Numbered from the stretch's first letter, positions 37,906-48,950 are shown. The stretch is 64,000 nt of DNA from Fidelibacterota bacterium (GCA_947476275.1 CANJPQ010000011.1:1-64000); one strand, 5' to 3'. Notes: generated by a model from the sequence alone, not told the origin. Numbers and translations are program-made.

Positions 37906-38157
37906 GTGCTTCTTCTCGGCCTCGGATTCTATAGCTGGTCGTTGCGCAGCAGTTTGTCGTCGGCTGAGGCGCGCCTTGGTCTTGTCACGAAGAACGCCGA
38001 CACCTCGAAGACCAACGCCGAAACGTTCAAGACGCAGGTGACCGCGCAGACCGCGGCCCTCGACAGCTGCAAATCCGAGTTGCAGGAAGCCAACACTCGC
38101 GCGGCCGCAGGCCAAGAGTCCGGCCAGAGCAAAAGTGGCGGCGGCAGGAGCCGGTAG
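37906..38157 (+). CDS. Small membrane-anchored helical protein, copy A
   Basis: A protein of about 83-98 residues. A hydrophobic helix (VVLLLGLGFYSW) is followed by a helical, Ala/Thr/Ser-rich region with one Cys (LDSCKSELQEA) and a Gly/Ser/Arg tail. It resembles the protein at 38262 (AGPII-GV against AGPIV-GV; DSCKSEL against EKCAVDL). The true start is unclear: the frame is open and similar to its neighbour from about 37864, just after an AGGAG ribosome site, but has no ATG, GTG or TTG there. The first standard start is the GTG at 37906, which would cut the helix. Confidence 0.5.
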   Translation: MLLLGLGFYSWSLRSSLSSAEARLGLVTKNADTSKTNAETFKTQVTAQTAALDSCKSELQEANTRAAAGQESGQSKSGGGRSR

Positions 38158-38193
38158 TCAGCGGCGGGTCGAGGGCGTACGCTCACCGATGCA

Positions 38194-38226
38194 GAAGGCC
38201 TGACGGCGTCATGCCGTCGGGCCTTC
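38194..38226 (+). terminator. Hairpin between the two small paralogues
   Basis: GAAGGCCTGACGGC, loop GTCAT, GCCGTCGGGCCTTC: 13 of 14 pairs match. It lies between copies A and B. A weak pyrimidine-rich tail (CCCGCTTCT) follows. It is a probable intrinsic terminator or attenuator. Confidence 0.55.
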
Positions 38227-38261
38227 CCCGCTTCTGCCATCGCATCGGGGAGGGTGCCTGA

Positions 38262-38534
38262 ATGGAAAAATACGCCGGGCCCATTGTCGGGGTCGTTATC
38301 GTCGCGTTGGTGGGGCTTGGCCTTTACACACTGCAAGTCCGCGGCGAACTCGCCAAGGCCAAGATGGCCTCCGCCGCCGCCGTACAACAAGTCGCCGCTG
38401 CGCAGAAGCAGGCAACCGATGCTGCGACCAAATCCGCTATCGCGCAGGGCGACTTTGAGAAGTGCGCAGTCGACCTGAAGACGGCGCAGGACGAACTCGC
38501 TGCAGTGCCCAAGAAAGTCGTTCCCAAACGCTAA
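38262..38534 (+). CDS. Small membrane-anchored helical protein, copy B
   Basis: A protein of 90 residues: MEKYAGPIVGVVIVALVGLGLYTLQV (one helix), then an Ala/Lys/Gln-rich coiled-coil-like stretch with one Cys (FEKCAVDLK). A GGGGAGGG ribosome site precedes the ATG. It is similar in plan and partly in sequence to the protein at 37906. Unknown family; possibly a membrane-tethered dimer through the Cys. Confidence 0.6.
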   Translation: MEKYAGPIVGVVIVALVGLGLYTLQVRGELAKAKMASAAAVQQVAAAQKQATDAATKSAIAQGDFEKCAVDLKTAQDELAAVPKKVVPKR

Positions 38535-38745
38535 GTGGTCGCGACCGCGCCCAGTGAACGAGCGCTGCGCAGATCCGCTGATTCACCTCGGGCTCGCGCC
38601 GGCGCGATCTGATCTCAGGCCGCCTCCATCGTGACGCCTTCCTTTCGTTCTTGCAGGTCTCGCGCGGTGCCCAACGGACGCTTGCCAAGGCGAAAGCGGT
38701 CTGTCCAGATGCGGCTCGCCCTCGTTCTTGTCTTCGCCGGTGCCC

Positions 38746-39561
38746 ATGGATCTATCGACCGCTTTTCAAGCATTTCTTCTCGGCATTGTCGAAGGCATCA
38801 CCGAATTCCTCCCGATCTCCTCTACCGGCCATCTTATCCTGGTGCAGGACATGCTTGGTTTCCAGGGGCCAGCCGGGGAGTTGTTCCCGATCGTCATCCA
38901 GCTCGGCGCGATCCTCGCGGTGTGCTGGCTCTATCGGGTGAAGTTGATCAACACGGTTTTGACGCTCCAGCGGAATTCGGGCGCCCAGCGCTTCACGTTC
39001 AACATCCTGATCGCCTTTCTGCCGTCGGCGGTGATCGGTGTGCTGGCGTATAAGTTCATCAAGCAGGCGTTGTTCTCGCCGCTGGTGGTGGCAATCGCGC
39101 TGATCGTCGGCGGCATCGCCATCTTGATCATCGAGCGCCTGCCGTCCGTGACGGCGCCAAAGGTGCGCTACGAGACCATCGAAGCGATTCCCTATAGCCG
39201 CGCGCTGGCAATCGGCTTCTTCCAGTGCATCTCCATGATCCCGGGCACCAGCCGTGCCGCGGCGACGATCATGGGCGCGATGTTGGTGGGCGTGAGCCGC
39301 GAAGCCGCCGCCGAGTTCTCCTTCATGCTGGCGATCCCGACCATGCTGGGTGCCACGGTGTACGACACCTACAAGAACCGCGCGACGCTCTCGCTCGAGG
39401 GCATGGAGATCATCGCCATGGGCTTCGTGACGGCGTTTATCGTCGCATTGTTCGTAATCCGGTGGATGATCGGCTACGTCTCGCGCCACGGCTTCGCGCC
39501 GTTCGCCTATTACCGCATCGTGCTCGGCGCACTGATGCTCGGGCTGTTGCTGCTGCGTTAG
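38746..39561 (+). CDS. uppP: Undecaprenyl-diphosphatase UppP (BacA)
   Basis: A membrane protein of 271 residues with the two BacA active-site motifs: GIVEGITEFLPISSTGHLIL at the start and PGTSRAAATIMGAML near 165. It recycles the undecaprenyl-PP carrier for peptidoglycan and confers bacitracin resistance. The start at 38746 (MDLSTAFQAF) fits the family; GTG at 38728 is possible. Convergent with the WD40 gene, 16 bases apart. Confidence 0.95.
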   Translation: MDLSTAFQAFLLGIVEGITEFLPISSTGHLILVQDMLGFQGPAGELFPIVIQLGAILAVCWLYRVKLINTVLTLQRNSGAQRFTFNILIAFLPSAVIGVLAYKFIKQALFSPLVVAIALIVGGIAILIIERLPSVTAPKVRYETIEAIPYSRALAIGFFQCISMIPGTSRAAATIMGAMLVGVSREAAAEFSFMLAIPTMLGATVYDTYKNRATLSLEGMEIIAMGFVTAFIVALFVIRWMIGYVSRHGFAPFAYYRIVLGALMLGLLLLR

Positions 39562-39577
39562 CTAGCCGCGCCCAGCC

Positions 39578-40600
39578 TTAACCACGAAAGTCGGCCAGCA
39601 CGACTTTGCCGGCTTCGTTGCCGGTGAGCATGCGGTCGCCGGCGGCATTCCACACGATCGACGTGACCGGCGAAGTGTCCGCCTCGACGATGCTCACGGC
39701 CCGCGGGGCGTCGGGTTGGCCGATAATTACAGCGCCGTTCTCGAAGCCGGCCGCCATCAGGTCACGCTTGGGATTGGCGGCAACCGCCGTCACCGCCGTA
39801 CCTGCGCCCGCGCCGATAGCACCGTTGCCGAACTCGGCCGGCGCCTTGCCCATGGGGCCGCCGCCGGTGAAGGGCCAGCAGATCACCGTATCGGCACCGC
39901 CCGTGGCCAGCCACGCGCCTTTGCGCATAAAACTCATGGAGCGCACCTTGGCGCCATAGCCCTGCATGCGCATGTGCTGCGCATCAGACAGGCGCCAGCC
40001 GTGCAAGGCGTTCTCCTGCATGGCGGTGATGACGTAATTCCCGTCAGGGCTCCACAGCGCCTGAAGGTGCGAGCCCTTCCATTCCAGCAGTTGCGGTTTG
40101 GAGTCCTGGGATGCCAGCCACCACAAACTGACCCCGTTGTAGTGGGTGACGGCGATGCGCTTGCCTTTCGGGTTGATCGCGAGGCCGCCGACGGAGGTGG
40201 GATGCGGCAGGTGGCGCGGTGTATCCTTGTGCTTCTTATCGAGCACATAGACGTCCTTGCCGCTGGCATAGGCGCGCACGCCGGCACCCGCGTGGGCGGT
40301 GACGTGGTCGATCCACTTGTTCTTGAGGGTGGCGATGGTTTCCGTCTCGCCCGACGCGGACAGTCGCACCACCTGGCCGTCGTCGCCGCCGCTCAGGAAG
40401 GCATCGTCGTCGACGTCCGCGCAAAGGCTGAGGCAGGCGCCCTTGTGCAGTGTAATCGGCGTGGGCGCCGGTGCATCGACATCGATCAGGCGCGCCGTGC
40501 CATCGCCCAGGCCGACGGCAAAAGTCTTGCCGTTGCCGGACAGCGCGATGCCCACGACAAAGGCGTCGAAGGTCCAGGTTTGAAGCGGAAGGTCGGCCAC
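39578..40600 (-). CDS. WD40 repeat protein
   Basis: A cytoplasmic propeller protein of 340 residues. Repeats have WD40-like ends (TARLIDVDAP, VSLWWLASQ, LHGWRLSDA, VICWPFTGG) at roughly 40-residue spacing, seven in all. Such proteins are scaffolds. It follows the CobW gene by 9 bases in the same direction, a pairing seen in Alphaproteobacteria, and may help present zinc or a client protein to the CobW GTPase (inference). Confidence 0.85.
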   Translation of the reverse strand: MADLPLQTWTFDAFVVGIALSGNGKTFAVGLGDGTARLIDVDAPAPTPITLHKGACLSLCADVDDDAFLSGGDDGQVVRLSASGETETIATLKNKWIDHVTAHAGAGVRAYASGKDVYVLDKKHKDTPRHLPHPTSVGGLAINPKGKRIAVTHYNGVSLWWLASQDSKPQLLEWKGSHLQALWSPDGNYVITAMQENALHGWRLSDAQHMRMQGYGAKVRSMSFMRKGAWLATGGADTVICWPFTGGGPMGKAPAEFGNGAIGAGAGTAVTAVAANPKRDLMAAGFENGAVIIGQPDAPRAVSIVEADTSPVTSIVWNAAGDRMLTGNEAGKVVLADFRG

Positions 40601-40609
40601 GGATGTTCC

Positions 40610-41650
40610 TTAGGCGATGCAGGACTCGAAGCCGCGCTTCAGCATCTCTTGGTCGAGATCGCGACCGATGAACACCAGGCGCGAACGCCGATTGTCCTTG
40701 GACGGCCACGGGCCCGCGAAGCCGCCTTCCGAGACCATATGCACGGCCTGGAACACATAGCGCTGGTCGGTTCTGACCATATTGAGGATGCCCTTGGTGC
40801 GCAGGATGCTCTGGCCGATGTTCATCAGCACGTCGTTGATCCAGGTGTCGAACTTCACCGGATCGAGCGGCTTGTCGGTGGCGACCGACAGGCTCTTGAT
40901 GTCCTCGTCGTGGGTCAGCGCCGCATCGGTGTGATCGTCGTGATGATGATCGTGGTGGTCATGCCCATGTCCATGATCATGGTGATGATGATCGTGATGC
41001 TCGTCCTTCAGGAAGTCCGGGTTCAGGGCCAGCGCGCGCTGCAGGTCGAAGGCGCCGCGGTCGAGGATCTGGTCGAGCGCGATGTTGCCGCGCTGGGTGT
41101 GATGGATGGTCGCGAACGGATTGAGCGTCCGCAGACGCTTCTCCACCCGCTTCAATTCATCGGGCGATACGAGGTCGGTCTTGTTGAGCAAGATCACGTC
41201 CGCGAAGGCAATCTGATCGTCCGCGGTCTCGGTATCGGCAAGCCGCTGTTCCACATGCTTGGCGTCGACCACCGTGACGATGGCATCGAGCTTCGTCTTT
41301 TTCTTGATATCGTCGTCGGTAAAGAAGGTCTGCGCGACGGGCGAAGGATCCGCGAGCCCCGTGGTCTCCACAAGAATTCCGTCGAACTTGTCCTTCCGCT
41401 TCATCAGGCCGCCCAGGATGCGGATCAGGTCGCCGCGCACGGTGCAGCAGATGCAGCCGTTGTTCATCTCGAACACTTCTTCGTCCGCGCCGACCACCAG
41501 GTCGTTGTCGATGCCGATCTCGCCGAACTCGTTGACGATCACTGCGTACTTCTTGCCGTGGTTCTCGGTCAGCACGCGGTTGAGCAGCGTGGTCTTGCCG
41601 GCGCCGAGGAAACCGGTGAGCACGGTGACGGGGATCTGCGGGTCGGCCAT
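40610..41650 (-). CDS. CobW/COG0523 family GTPase, metal chaperone
   Basis: A protein of 346 residues: Walker [15 protein letters not shown] near 13, the metal-binding CxCC motif in [12 protein letters not shown] near 64-67 and NKTDLV (G4). A histidine/aspartate-rich loop (about residues 215-245, more than a dozen His) separates the GTPase from the C-terminal CobW_C domain. COG0523 GTPases deliver Zn or Co to target enzymes, and the His loop suggests zinc storage or sensing. It precedes the WD40 gene by 9 bases. Confidence 0.92.
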   Translation of the reverse strand: MADPQIPVTVLTGFLGAGKTTLLNRVLTENHGKKYAVIVNEFGEIGIDNDLVVGADEEVFEMNNGCICCTVRGDLIRILGGLMKRKDKFDGILVETTGLADPSPVAQTFFTDDDIKKKTKLDAIVTVVDAKHVEQRLADTETADDQIAFADVILLNKTDLVSPDELKRVEKRLRTLNPFATIHHTQRGNIALDQILDRGAFDLQRALALNPDFLKDEHHDHHHHDHGHGHDHHDHHHDDHTDAALTHDEDIKSLSVATDKPLDPVKFDTWINDVLMNIGQSILRTKGILNMVRTDQRYVFQAVHMVSEGGFAGPWPSKDNRRSRLVFIGRDLDQEMLKRGFESCIA

Positions 41651-41692
41651 GGCTTATAGTCCTTGGGGGGAGGCGGTCGGGCTCATATAAGA

Positions 41693-41734
41693 CGGAAAAG
41701 CAAACGGCGCGACTCCGTTTCCAGAGCCGCGCCG
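41693..41734 (-). terminator. Intrinsic terminator of the rpsF-rpsR-DUF2232-rplI operon
   Basis: On the minus strand, CGGCGCG pairs with CGCGCCG (7 of 7). An inner stem, CTC...GAG, helps close the loop. A T-rich run (TTTGCTTTT) follows directly. It lies 25 bases after the rplI stop. Confidence 0.75.
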
Positions 41735-41759
41735 ATTGGAAAGGCTAAGAGAGAAGCCT

Positions 41760-42344
41760 CTAAGCGTTCGCTGCGGCCGCTTCGGCTTCGCCGGCGCTCT
41801 CGCCCGCGGCTTGTTCGGCTTCGGCCACCAGCTTCTCGGCGTCTTCGGCGCGCTCCAGAAGCTCAGCGGCTTCCGCGGCGCGTAGGTCGGCCTCTTCCAT
41901 CGAGCGGGCGACGGTGAAGTCGACGTCGATCTTCACTTCCGGATGCAGGCGAACCGGGGTCTTGAAAGCCCCCAGCACCTTCACCGGGGCGTTCAGCAGC
42001 ACCTGGGTGCGCTCAACGTGGTAGCCCTGCTTGGTGATCTCTTCGGCGATGTCGCGCGCCGAGACCGAGCCGTACAGCTGGCCACCTTCACCGGCCTGGC
42101 GCACGATGACGACCTTCAGGCCGTCCATCTTCTTCGCAATCGCCTGCGCTTCGTCGCGGCGCTTGAGGTTGTTCGCCTCAAGCTCGACGCGCTTGCTCTC
42201 GAACAGCGCCTTGTTGTCCTTGTTGGCGCGCAGCGCCTTCTTCTTCGGGAAGAGGAAGTTCCGCGCGAAGCCGGGCTTCACGTTGACCACATCGCCCATC
42301 TGACCCAAGCGCTCAATGCGCTCCAGCAGGATTACGTCCATCAC
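41760..42344 (-). CDS. rplI: Ribosomal protein L9
   Basis: A protein of 194 residues. The N-terminal domain has the L9 signature (VILLERIERLGQMGDVVNVK and GFARNFLFPKKKA), followed by the long helix and the C-terminal domain. After about residue 148 there is an extra tail of about 45 residues rich in Ala and Glu, an alphaproteobacterial feature. It overlaps DUF2232 by 4 bases. Confidence 0.96.
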   Translation of the reverse strand: MMDVILLERIERLGQMGDVVNVKPGFARNFLFPKKKALRANKDNKALFESKRVELEANNLKRRDEAQAIAKKMDGLKVVIVRQAGEGGQLYGSVSARDIAEEITKQGYHVERTQVLLNAPVKVLGAFKTPVRLHPEVKIDVDFTVARSMEEADLRAAEAAELLERAEDAEKLVAEAEQAAGESAGEAEAAAANA

Positions 42345-43303
42345 TCACCTCCGTTGCGCGGGCGGCTCAAAAGCCGGGCGCGTATCTGAAAAAAGTGTTC
42401 CATCACCCCTAGCATCACGACCAACGCGACTGCCGCGCCGGCCAGAACCAGGGCCACTCCGTAGAAAGCCACCAACGCCATCCGTCCGTAGCCGAACGAC
42501 GCGGTCGCCACATGCACCACCGCCAGGCCTTGCAGCACCAGCGGCAAACTCAGCGCCGCCACGGCATTGGCGACGACGTATCCCGCATCTCCCGGTGCGA
42601 GCCAGGCCGCAACCGCTGCGACCCAAAACACACCGATGTACCACCCAGGCACCGCAAACGTGCGGTAGGCCGGGGTCAGCCAGCGCGCGAAACCGTCGCG
42701 CGCCAGAAACATCTGGGCCAGCACCGCGCTGACCAGCGCGCGGAAGGCCCAATTCCAGGCCGCGGCCCCGGGAAGAACCCGGGCGAGGCCCTGTACCAAA
42801 GCGTCCTTGGCCTGCGCGTCATTGCCGGCCATTGGCACCTGCGCCACCAGCTCCGTGAGCCGTTCGCGCAAGGCCGCTTCCATTCCATTCGGCCCGGACG
42901 GAAACGCCGCGAGCCCTACCGCCATCACCAGGACCGCGGCGAACGCCAGGAGCGCCACCACCAGTCCCAAATCCCAGCCGCGAAGACCCTGCGGCGGATC
43001 CATCGCGGCCCGTTTCTGCGCCATCAGGTCGATCCGTGCCAGGATCGCCACCGGCGCCGCATCGACCACCACGTACAAGGCAGCCAACGCGAACGAACCC
43101 GTTACCGCCGTCACCGCCACCGCGCCGGCAAGAATGCTTAGCGGCAGGTAGCGAAGGCCGAGACACAGCGCCGTCATGGCCAGCGGCATCGGCGAGAACA
43201 TCATTCCCAGGGCAACACCCAGGAACGAGCCGCGCCAACCCGCCACCAACAACAGTGCCCCGAGAACACCCGCGGCAACGGCAATCAACGCATCGCGTTT
43301 CAT
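42341..43303 (-). CDS. DUF2232 membrane protein
   Basis: A protein of 320 residues with about nine hydrophobic segments and no signal peptide. It lies between rpsR and rplI, the typical place of the DUF2232 family in Alphaproteobacteria. The family is related to YybS-like membrane proteins; its role is unknown. It overlaps rplI by 4 bases. Confidence 0.85.
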   Translation of the reverse strand: MKRDALIAVAAGVLGALLLVAGWRGSFLGVALGMMFSPMPLAMTALCLGLRYLPLSILAGAVAVTAVTGSFALAALYVVVDAAPVAILARIDLMAQKRAAMDPPQGLRGWDLGLVVALLAFAAVLVMAVGLAAFPSGPNGMEAALRERLTELVAQVPMAGNDAQAKDALVQGLARVLPGAAAWNWAFRALVSAVLAQMFLARDGFARWLTPAYRTFAVPGWYIGVFWVAAVAAWLAPGDAGYVVANAVAALSLPLVLQGLAVVHVATASFGYGRMALVAFYGVALVLAGAAVALVVMLGVMEHFFQIRARLLSRPRNGGE

Positions 43304-43334
43304 GCCGGCGCCTTAGTGCGCACGGGTGCGGTGA

Positions 43335-43568
43335 TCACACCGCCACGACGTAAGGCAGCAGCGCCAGGAAACGCGCGCGCTTGATGGCTTTCGCCAGCTC
43401 GCGCTGCTTCTTGGCGGACACCGCAGTGATGCGGCTCGGCACGATCTTGCCGCGCTCGGAGATGTAGCGAGACAGCAACCGGGTGTCCTTGTAGTCGATC
43501 TTCGGTGCATTCGGGCCCGTGAACGGGCAGCTCTTGCGGCGCCGGAAAAACGGCTTACGACCCTTCAT
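43335..43568 (-). CDS. rpsR: Ribosomal protein S18
   Basis: A protein of 77 residues with the S18 pattern ([12 protein letters not shown] ... [24 protein letters not shown]). It binds 16S rRNA as a dimer with S6. Its ATG overlaps the last base of the rpsF stop codon (TAATG), so the two are made in fixed proportion. Confidence 0.97.
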   Translation of the reverse strand: MKGRKPFFRRRKSCPFTGPNAPKIDYKDTRLLSRYISERGKIVPSRITAVSAKKQRELAKAIKRARFLALLPYVVAV

Positions 43569-44086
43569 TAGCCTTCTCCCGTGCCAGCATCACGCCGCGG
43601 ACGGCCGGAGTCGAAGCGACCACCGCCACCGCCGCCACCGAAACCACCTTCTTCGCGCGGACGACGCGGGCCGCCGAAGCCGCCACCGCCGCCGCCGTCA
43701 CGATCGCGACCACGCCCGCCGCCGAAGCCGCCGCCGAAGCCGCGGCTTTCGCCTTCCGGACGGCCCTTGTTCTGCAGAACGGCAGAGGGCTGCTCTTCGT
43801 GTTCTTCCACGGCGACCGTGAGATAGCGCAGCACATCTTCATTGATGCGCATGCGCCGTTCGTATTCGGTGATCGCAGCAGCCGGCGCGTCGATATTGAA
43901 GAACAAGTAGTGCGCCTTGCGGTTCTTCTTGATGCGGTAGGTGAGGGACCGCAGGCCCCAATTTTCGCGCTTGGTGACCTTGCCGCCGCTTTCGCCGAGG
44001 ATAGCGGTCAGTTCGTCGGCCAGGGTGTCCACCTGGGTGGTGGAGATGTCCTGACGCGCAATGACAGTGCTCTCGTAAAGAGCCAT
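43568..44086 (-). CDS. rpsF: Ribosomal protein S6 with long Gly/Arg-rich tail
   Basis: A protein of 172 residues. The S6 core occupies about residues 1-105 ([14 protein letters not shown] ... [20 protein letters not shown] ... [15 protein letters not shown]). The remaining ~65 residues form an [19 protein letters not shown] low-complexity tail with RGG-like repeats. S6 proteins are commonly 95-140 residues, so this tail is long. The start at 44086 is the normal S6 start. Confidence 0.95.
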   Translation of the reverse strand: MALYESTVIARQDISTTQVDTLADELTAILGESGGKVTKRENWGLRSLTYRIKKNRKAHYLFFNIDAPAAAITEYERRMRINEDVLRYLTVAVEEHEEQPSAVLQNKGRPEGESRGFGGGFGGGRGRDRDGGGGGGFGGPRRPREEGGFGGGGGGGRFDSGRPRRDAGTGEG

Positions 44087-44116
44087 AGCTTGAACACCCC
44101 TTTTGGCTTGTCTCGT

Positions 44117-44172
44117 CCGGAAAGGCCCGACCATCGGGCCTCCGGCATAGCCGACCCCGCAGGGAGGTCGGC
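44117..44172 (-). promoter_or_regulatory. Tandem hairpins in the rpsF leader
   Basis: Two stems in the rpsF leader. The proximal one pairs GGCCCGA (44124-44130) with TCGGGCC (44134-44140), extended by CCGG/CCGG. The distal one pairs GCCGACC (44150-44156) with GGTCGGC (44166-44172). The S6:S18 dimer is known to bind rpsF leader RNAs in many bacteria, so this is a candidate autoregulatory leader. Confidence 0.45.
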
Positions 44173-44276
44173 AAGGAGCTATGTAAGGGCGCGGAATATA
44201 CACATCGGCAGAGACCGGGCAAGGAATTGCACGCCGCCAAGGGGTTAAATCGCACCTGCCCCAGATATGGATCGGC

Positions 44277-44307
44277 AAGCCACTGAATTATCTATAGAAA
44301 GTGGCTT
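44277..44307. promoter_or_regulatory. Inverted repeat in the rpsF-fabD divergent region
   Basis: AAGCCACT (44277-44284) and AGTGGCTT (44300-44307), 8 of 8 pairs, enclose the only AT-rich stretch of this region (GAATTATCTATAGAA), which could carry a -10 box on either strand. A possible operator shared by the two divergent operons. Confidence 0.4.
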
Positions 44308-44385
44308 CCTTGACAGGGGGAGCGCTGTCGGGCACGTCTCCGGCCCCCGTCCGGATCAAGGGTGACGGGTGAAATAGGGGTGCGC

Positions 44386-45330
44386 ATGAGCTGGGCATAC
44401 GTGTTTCCGGGGCAGGGTTCCCAGGCCGTCGGCATGGGCAAGGAACTGGCCGCGGCCTTCACCGAGGCGCGCGAGATCTTCGGCGAGGTCGATGAAGCGC
44501 TGCAGCAGAACCTGTCCAAGCTCATGTTCGAGGGCCCGGACGATATGCTCACCCTGACTGAGAACGCCCAGCCCGCGCTTATGGCGGTCAGCATGGCGGT
44601 GATCGCCGTGCTGGAGAAGCAGGGCAAGATCAGCATCCGCAACACCGCACGCTACGTCGCCGGCCATTCGCTGGGGGAATATTCCGCCCTGGCCGCCGCC
44701 GGCTCGCTGACCCTGTCCGATGCGGCGCGTCTTCTCAAGATCCGCGGTCAGGCGATGCAAAAGGCCGTGCCTGTAGGCGAAGGCGCGATGGCCGCCTTGC
44801 TCGGGCTCGATCTCGATCAAGCGCAGGAAGTCGCTGGCGAAGTCACCGCCAACGGCGAGATATGCGCCGCCGCAAACGACAATGCGCCGGGCCAAGTTGT
44901 GGTGTCGGGTCACAAGGCCGCGGTGGAGCGCGCCATCGTGCTCGCCAAGACCAAGGGCGCGAAGCGCGCCCTGATGCTGCCGGTAAGCGCACCGTTCCAT
45001 TGCCCGCTGATGAAGCCCGCCGCCGACGTGATGGCCGAAGCGCTCGCCAAGGTGACGGTGAAGTCGCCGGCGGTACCGGTGATCGCCAATGTCACGGCGT
45101 CCACAGTGATCGATCCCGACGAGATCCGCCACCTGCTCGTGGAGCAGGTGACCGCGCTGGTGCGCTGGCGCGAGAGTGTGCATCTGATGAAAGAGGCCGG
45201 TGTCACTACGCTGATCGAATGCGGCGCGGGCAAAGTGCTCACCGGATTGACGAAGCGCATCGACGGCGATCTCACGGGCATTTCTCTGCAGTCGCCGCAG
45301 GACATCGAAGCGTTCATCAAGAACGCCTAA
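44386..45330 (+). CDS. fabD: Malonyl-CoA:ACP transacylase
   Basis: A protein of 314 residues that loads malonyl onto ACP. Catalytic Ser in GHSLGEYSALAA near 95; the FPGQGSQ start motif; the catalytic His in APFHCPLM. The start at 44386 (MSWAYVFPGQG) follows TAGGGG. First gene of the fab operon. Confidence 0.97.
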   Translation: MSWAYVFPGQGSQAVGMGKELAAAFTEAREIFGEVDEALQQNLSKLMFEGPDDMLTLTENAQPALMAVSMAVIAVLEKQGKISIRNTARYVAGHSLGEYSALAAAGSLTLSDAARLLKIRGQAMQKAVPVGEGAMAALLGLDLDQAQEVAGEVTANGEICAAANDNAPGQVVVSGHKAAVERAIVLAKTKGAKRALMLPVSAPFHCPLMKPAADVMAEALAKVTVKSPAVPVIANVTASTVIDPDEIRHLLVEQVTALVRWRESVHLMKEAGVTTLIECGAGKVLTGLTKRIDGDLTGISLQSPQDIEAFIKNA

Positions 45331-45346
45331 AGAGAGCGGGGGCCTC

Positions 45347-46084
<738 letters not shown>

Positions 46085-46247
46085 GGCGATGGTCCGACCG
46101 GGGGGACCCGTTGGACGGAACGCCTGGGAGACGCCGCCTAGCCAAGGAAAATGTTATGTGCTACTCCAACCCTCACGGGGACGGATGACCTCGCCTAAAG
46201 TCCAATTATCCTAATCCACTGAACTACATAGCTTTGAGGAAAGACGA

Positions 46248-46487
46248 ATGAGCGACGTCGCCGAGCGCGTGAAGAAGATCGTTGTGGAACACCTGGGCGT
46301 GGAAGAAGCCAAGGTCACCGACAACGCGAGCTTCATCGACGACCTGGGAGCAGACAGCCTCGACACGGTCGAACTCGTCATGGCCTTCGAAGAAGAATTC
46401 GGCGTCGAGATTCCGGACGACGCGGCCGAGAAAATCCTGACCGTGAAGGACGCGATCGCGTTCATCCAGCAGAACGCCAGCAAGTAG
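46248..46487 (+). CDS. acpP: Acyl carrier protein
   Basis: An acidic protein of 79 residues with the phosphopantetheine Ser in [12 protein letters not shown] (residue 37 or close). AGGAAAG precedes the ATG. The 163 bases before it probably hold its own promoter, as ACP is needed in excess. Confidence 0.98.
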   Translation: MSDVAERVKKIVVEHLGVEEAKVTDNASFIDDLGADSLDTVELVMAFEEEFGVEIPDDAAEKILTVKDAIAFIQQNASK

Positions 46488-46622
46488 CGGCGCGGACGCG
46501 CGGTTGCGCGGCTTTTCCGACCGCAGGAATGCGTGCAATGGGGCCTTCGGTCAGCGACCGGGTCCCTTCGCCGTTTCTGGAGCACCGCTTCGATTTGTCT
46601 CTGACAGCGCGGATGGTCTCTC

Positions 46623-47897
<1,275 letters not shown>

Positions 47898-47916
47898 CCC
47901 GATCGCGTAGCGGCCG

Positions 47917-48879
47917 ATGCGCCTCCTCCTGACCTTCGTCGTTCTCGTCGGCCTGGCTGCCGGCGTGTCCTTCGGCGCATACCAGTGGTTCCTCGGCGAA
48001 GTCGCAAAGCCCGGGCCGCTTGCGGCACCGGCGACCGTCGTTATTCCACAAGGCACCGGTCTCAAAGCCATCGCTCATCAACTCGCCGAGGCAGGCGTGG
48101 TGCGCGAAGCCTGGATGGTGGAGCTGGAGGCGCGTCGGTCGGAACAGGCCCGCGCGCTCAAGCCGGGCGAATACCGCTTCGATCCCGGCGTCAGCATCCA
48201 AAGCGCGCTGGGCAAGATCGTCCGCCGCGACGTCGTGGCGCATTTCCTCACCATCCCCGAAGGCCTGGTGACCTCGGACATCCTCAGGCTCATCGCCGCG
48301 GCGGATGTTCTGCAGGGCGACGTCACCGCGTCCGTGAAGGACGGCGATCTCCTGCCGGAAACCTATCGCTATGAATACGGCGATACCCGCGGTGTCGTCG
48401 TGGCGCGCATGAAGCAGGCGCGCGACGCGGCGCTCTCCGAACTCTGGGCGGGCCGCGCGCAGGGTCTCCCGATTGCGACGCCGGAAGAAGCCGTGGTGCT
48501 GGCCTCCATCGTCGAGAAGGAAACCGGCCTTGCAGCGGAACGTCCCAAGGTTGCGGCGGTGTTCGTCAACCGCTTGCGGCGAAGCATGCGCCTGCAGAGT
48601 GATCCGACCGTCTCCTACGGCATCGCGCCGGACGGGCTGGGGCGCACGCTCACCCGCGCCGACCTCGAACACCCCACGCCCTTCAACACCTACACAATCG
48701 ACCGCCTGCCGCCGGCGCCGATCTGTCATCCCGGGCGCGCGAGTTTGAACGCCGTGCTCCACCCTGCCGAAAGCAACGACCTGTATTTTGTCGCCGACGG
48801 CAGCGGCGGCCATGCTTTCGCGGCGACCCTTGACGAGCACAATCGTAACGTGGCCCGGTGGCGCCAACTGCAGCGTTAG
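47917..48879 (+). CDS. mltG: Endolytic murein transglycosylase MltG
   Basis: A protein of 320 residues: one N-terminal membrane helix, a LysM-like region (VVIPQGTGLKAIAHQL) and the YceG domain with the catalytic Glu in SIVEKETG near 200 and LQSDPTVSYGI. It cuts nascent glycan strands. 19 bases after fabF, as in most Alphaproteobacteria. Confidence 0.95.
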   Translation: MRLLLTFVVLVGLAAGVSFGAYQWFLGEVAKPGPLAAPATVVIPQGTGLKAIAHQLAEAGVVREAWMVELEARRSEQARALKPGEYRFDPGVSIQSALGKIVRRDVVAHFLTIPEGLVTSDILRLIAAADVLQGDVTASVKDGDLLPETYRYEYGDTRGVVVARMKQARDAALSELWAGRAQGLPIATPEEAVVLASIVEKETGLAAERPKVAAVFVNRLRRSMRLQSDPTVSYGIAPDGLGRTLTRADLEHPTPFNTYTIDRLPPAPICHPGRASLNAVLHPAESNDLYFVADGSGGHAFAATLDEHNRNVARWRQLQR

Positions 48880-48950
48880 GGCGATAACGCGCGTTTGATA
48901 CTGGCGCGCGGGCAAGGCATGCTACCCACTGTATTCAGGCGCAGGGGCCC

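Noticed and set aside
40930-41010. Repetitive GATGATGATCGTG-like tract, first taken as a simple DNA repeat
   Set aside because: It encodes the His/Asp-rich loop of the CobW GTPase on the minus strand and needs no other explanation.
39716-41659. Plus-strand frame of 647 codons across the WD40 and CobW genes
   Set aside because: It spans two well-supported opposite-strand genes and has no recognisable domain.
43590-43760. GC-rich imperfect repeats, first considered as a tandem repeat or CRISPR-like array
   Set aside because: They are the codons of the Gly/Arg-rich tail of S6; spacing is irregular and there are no unique spacers.
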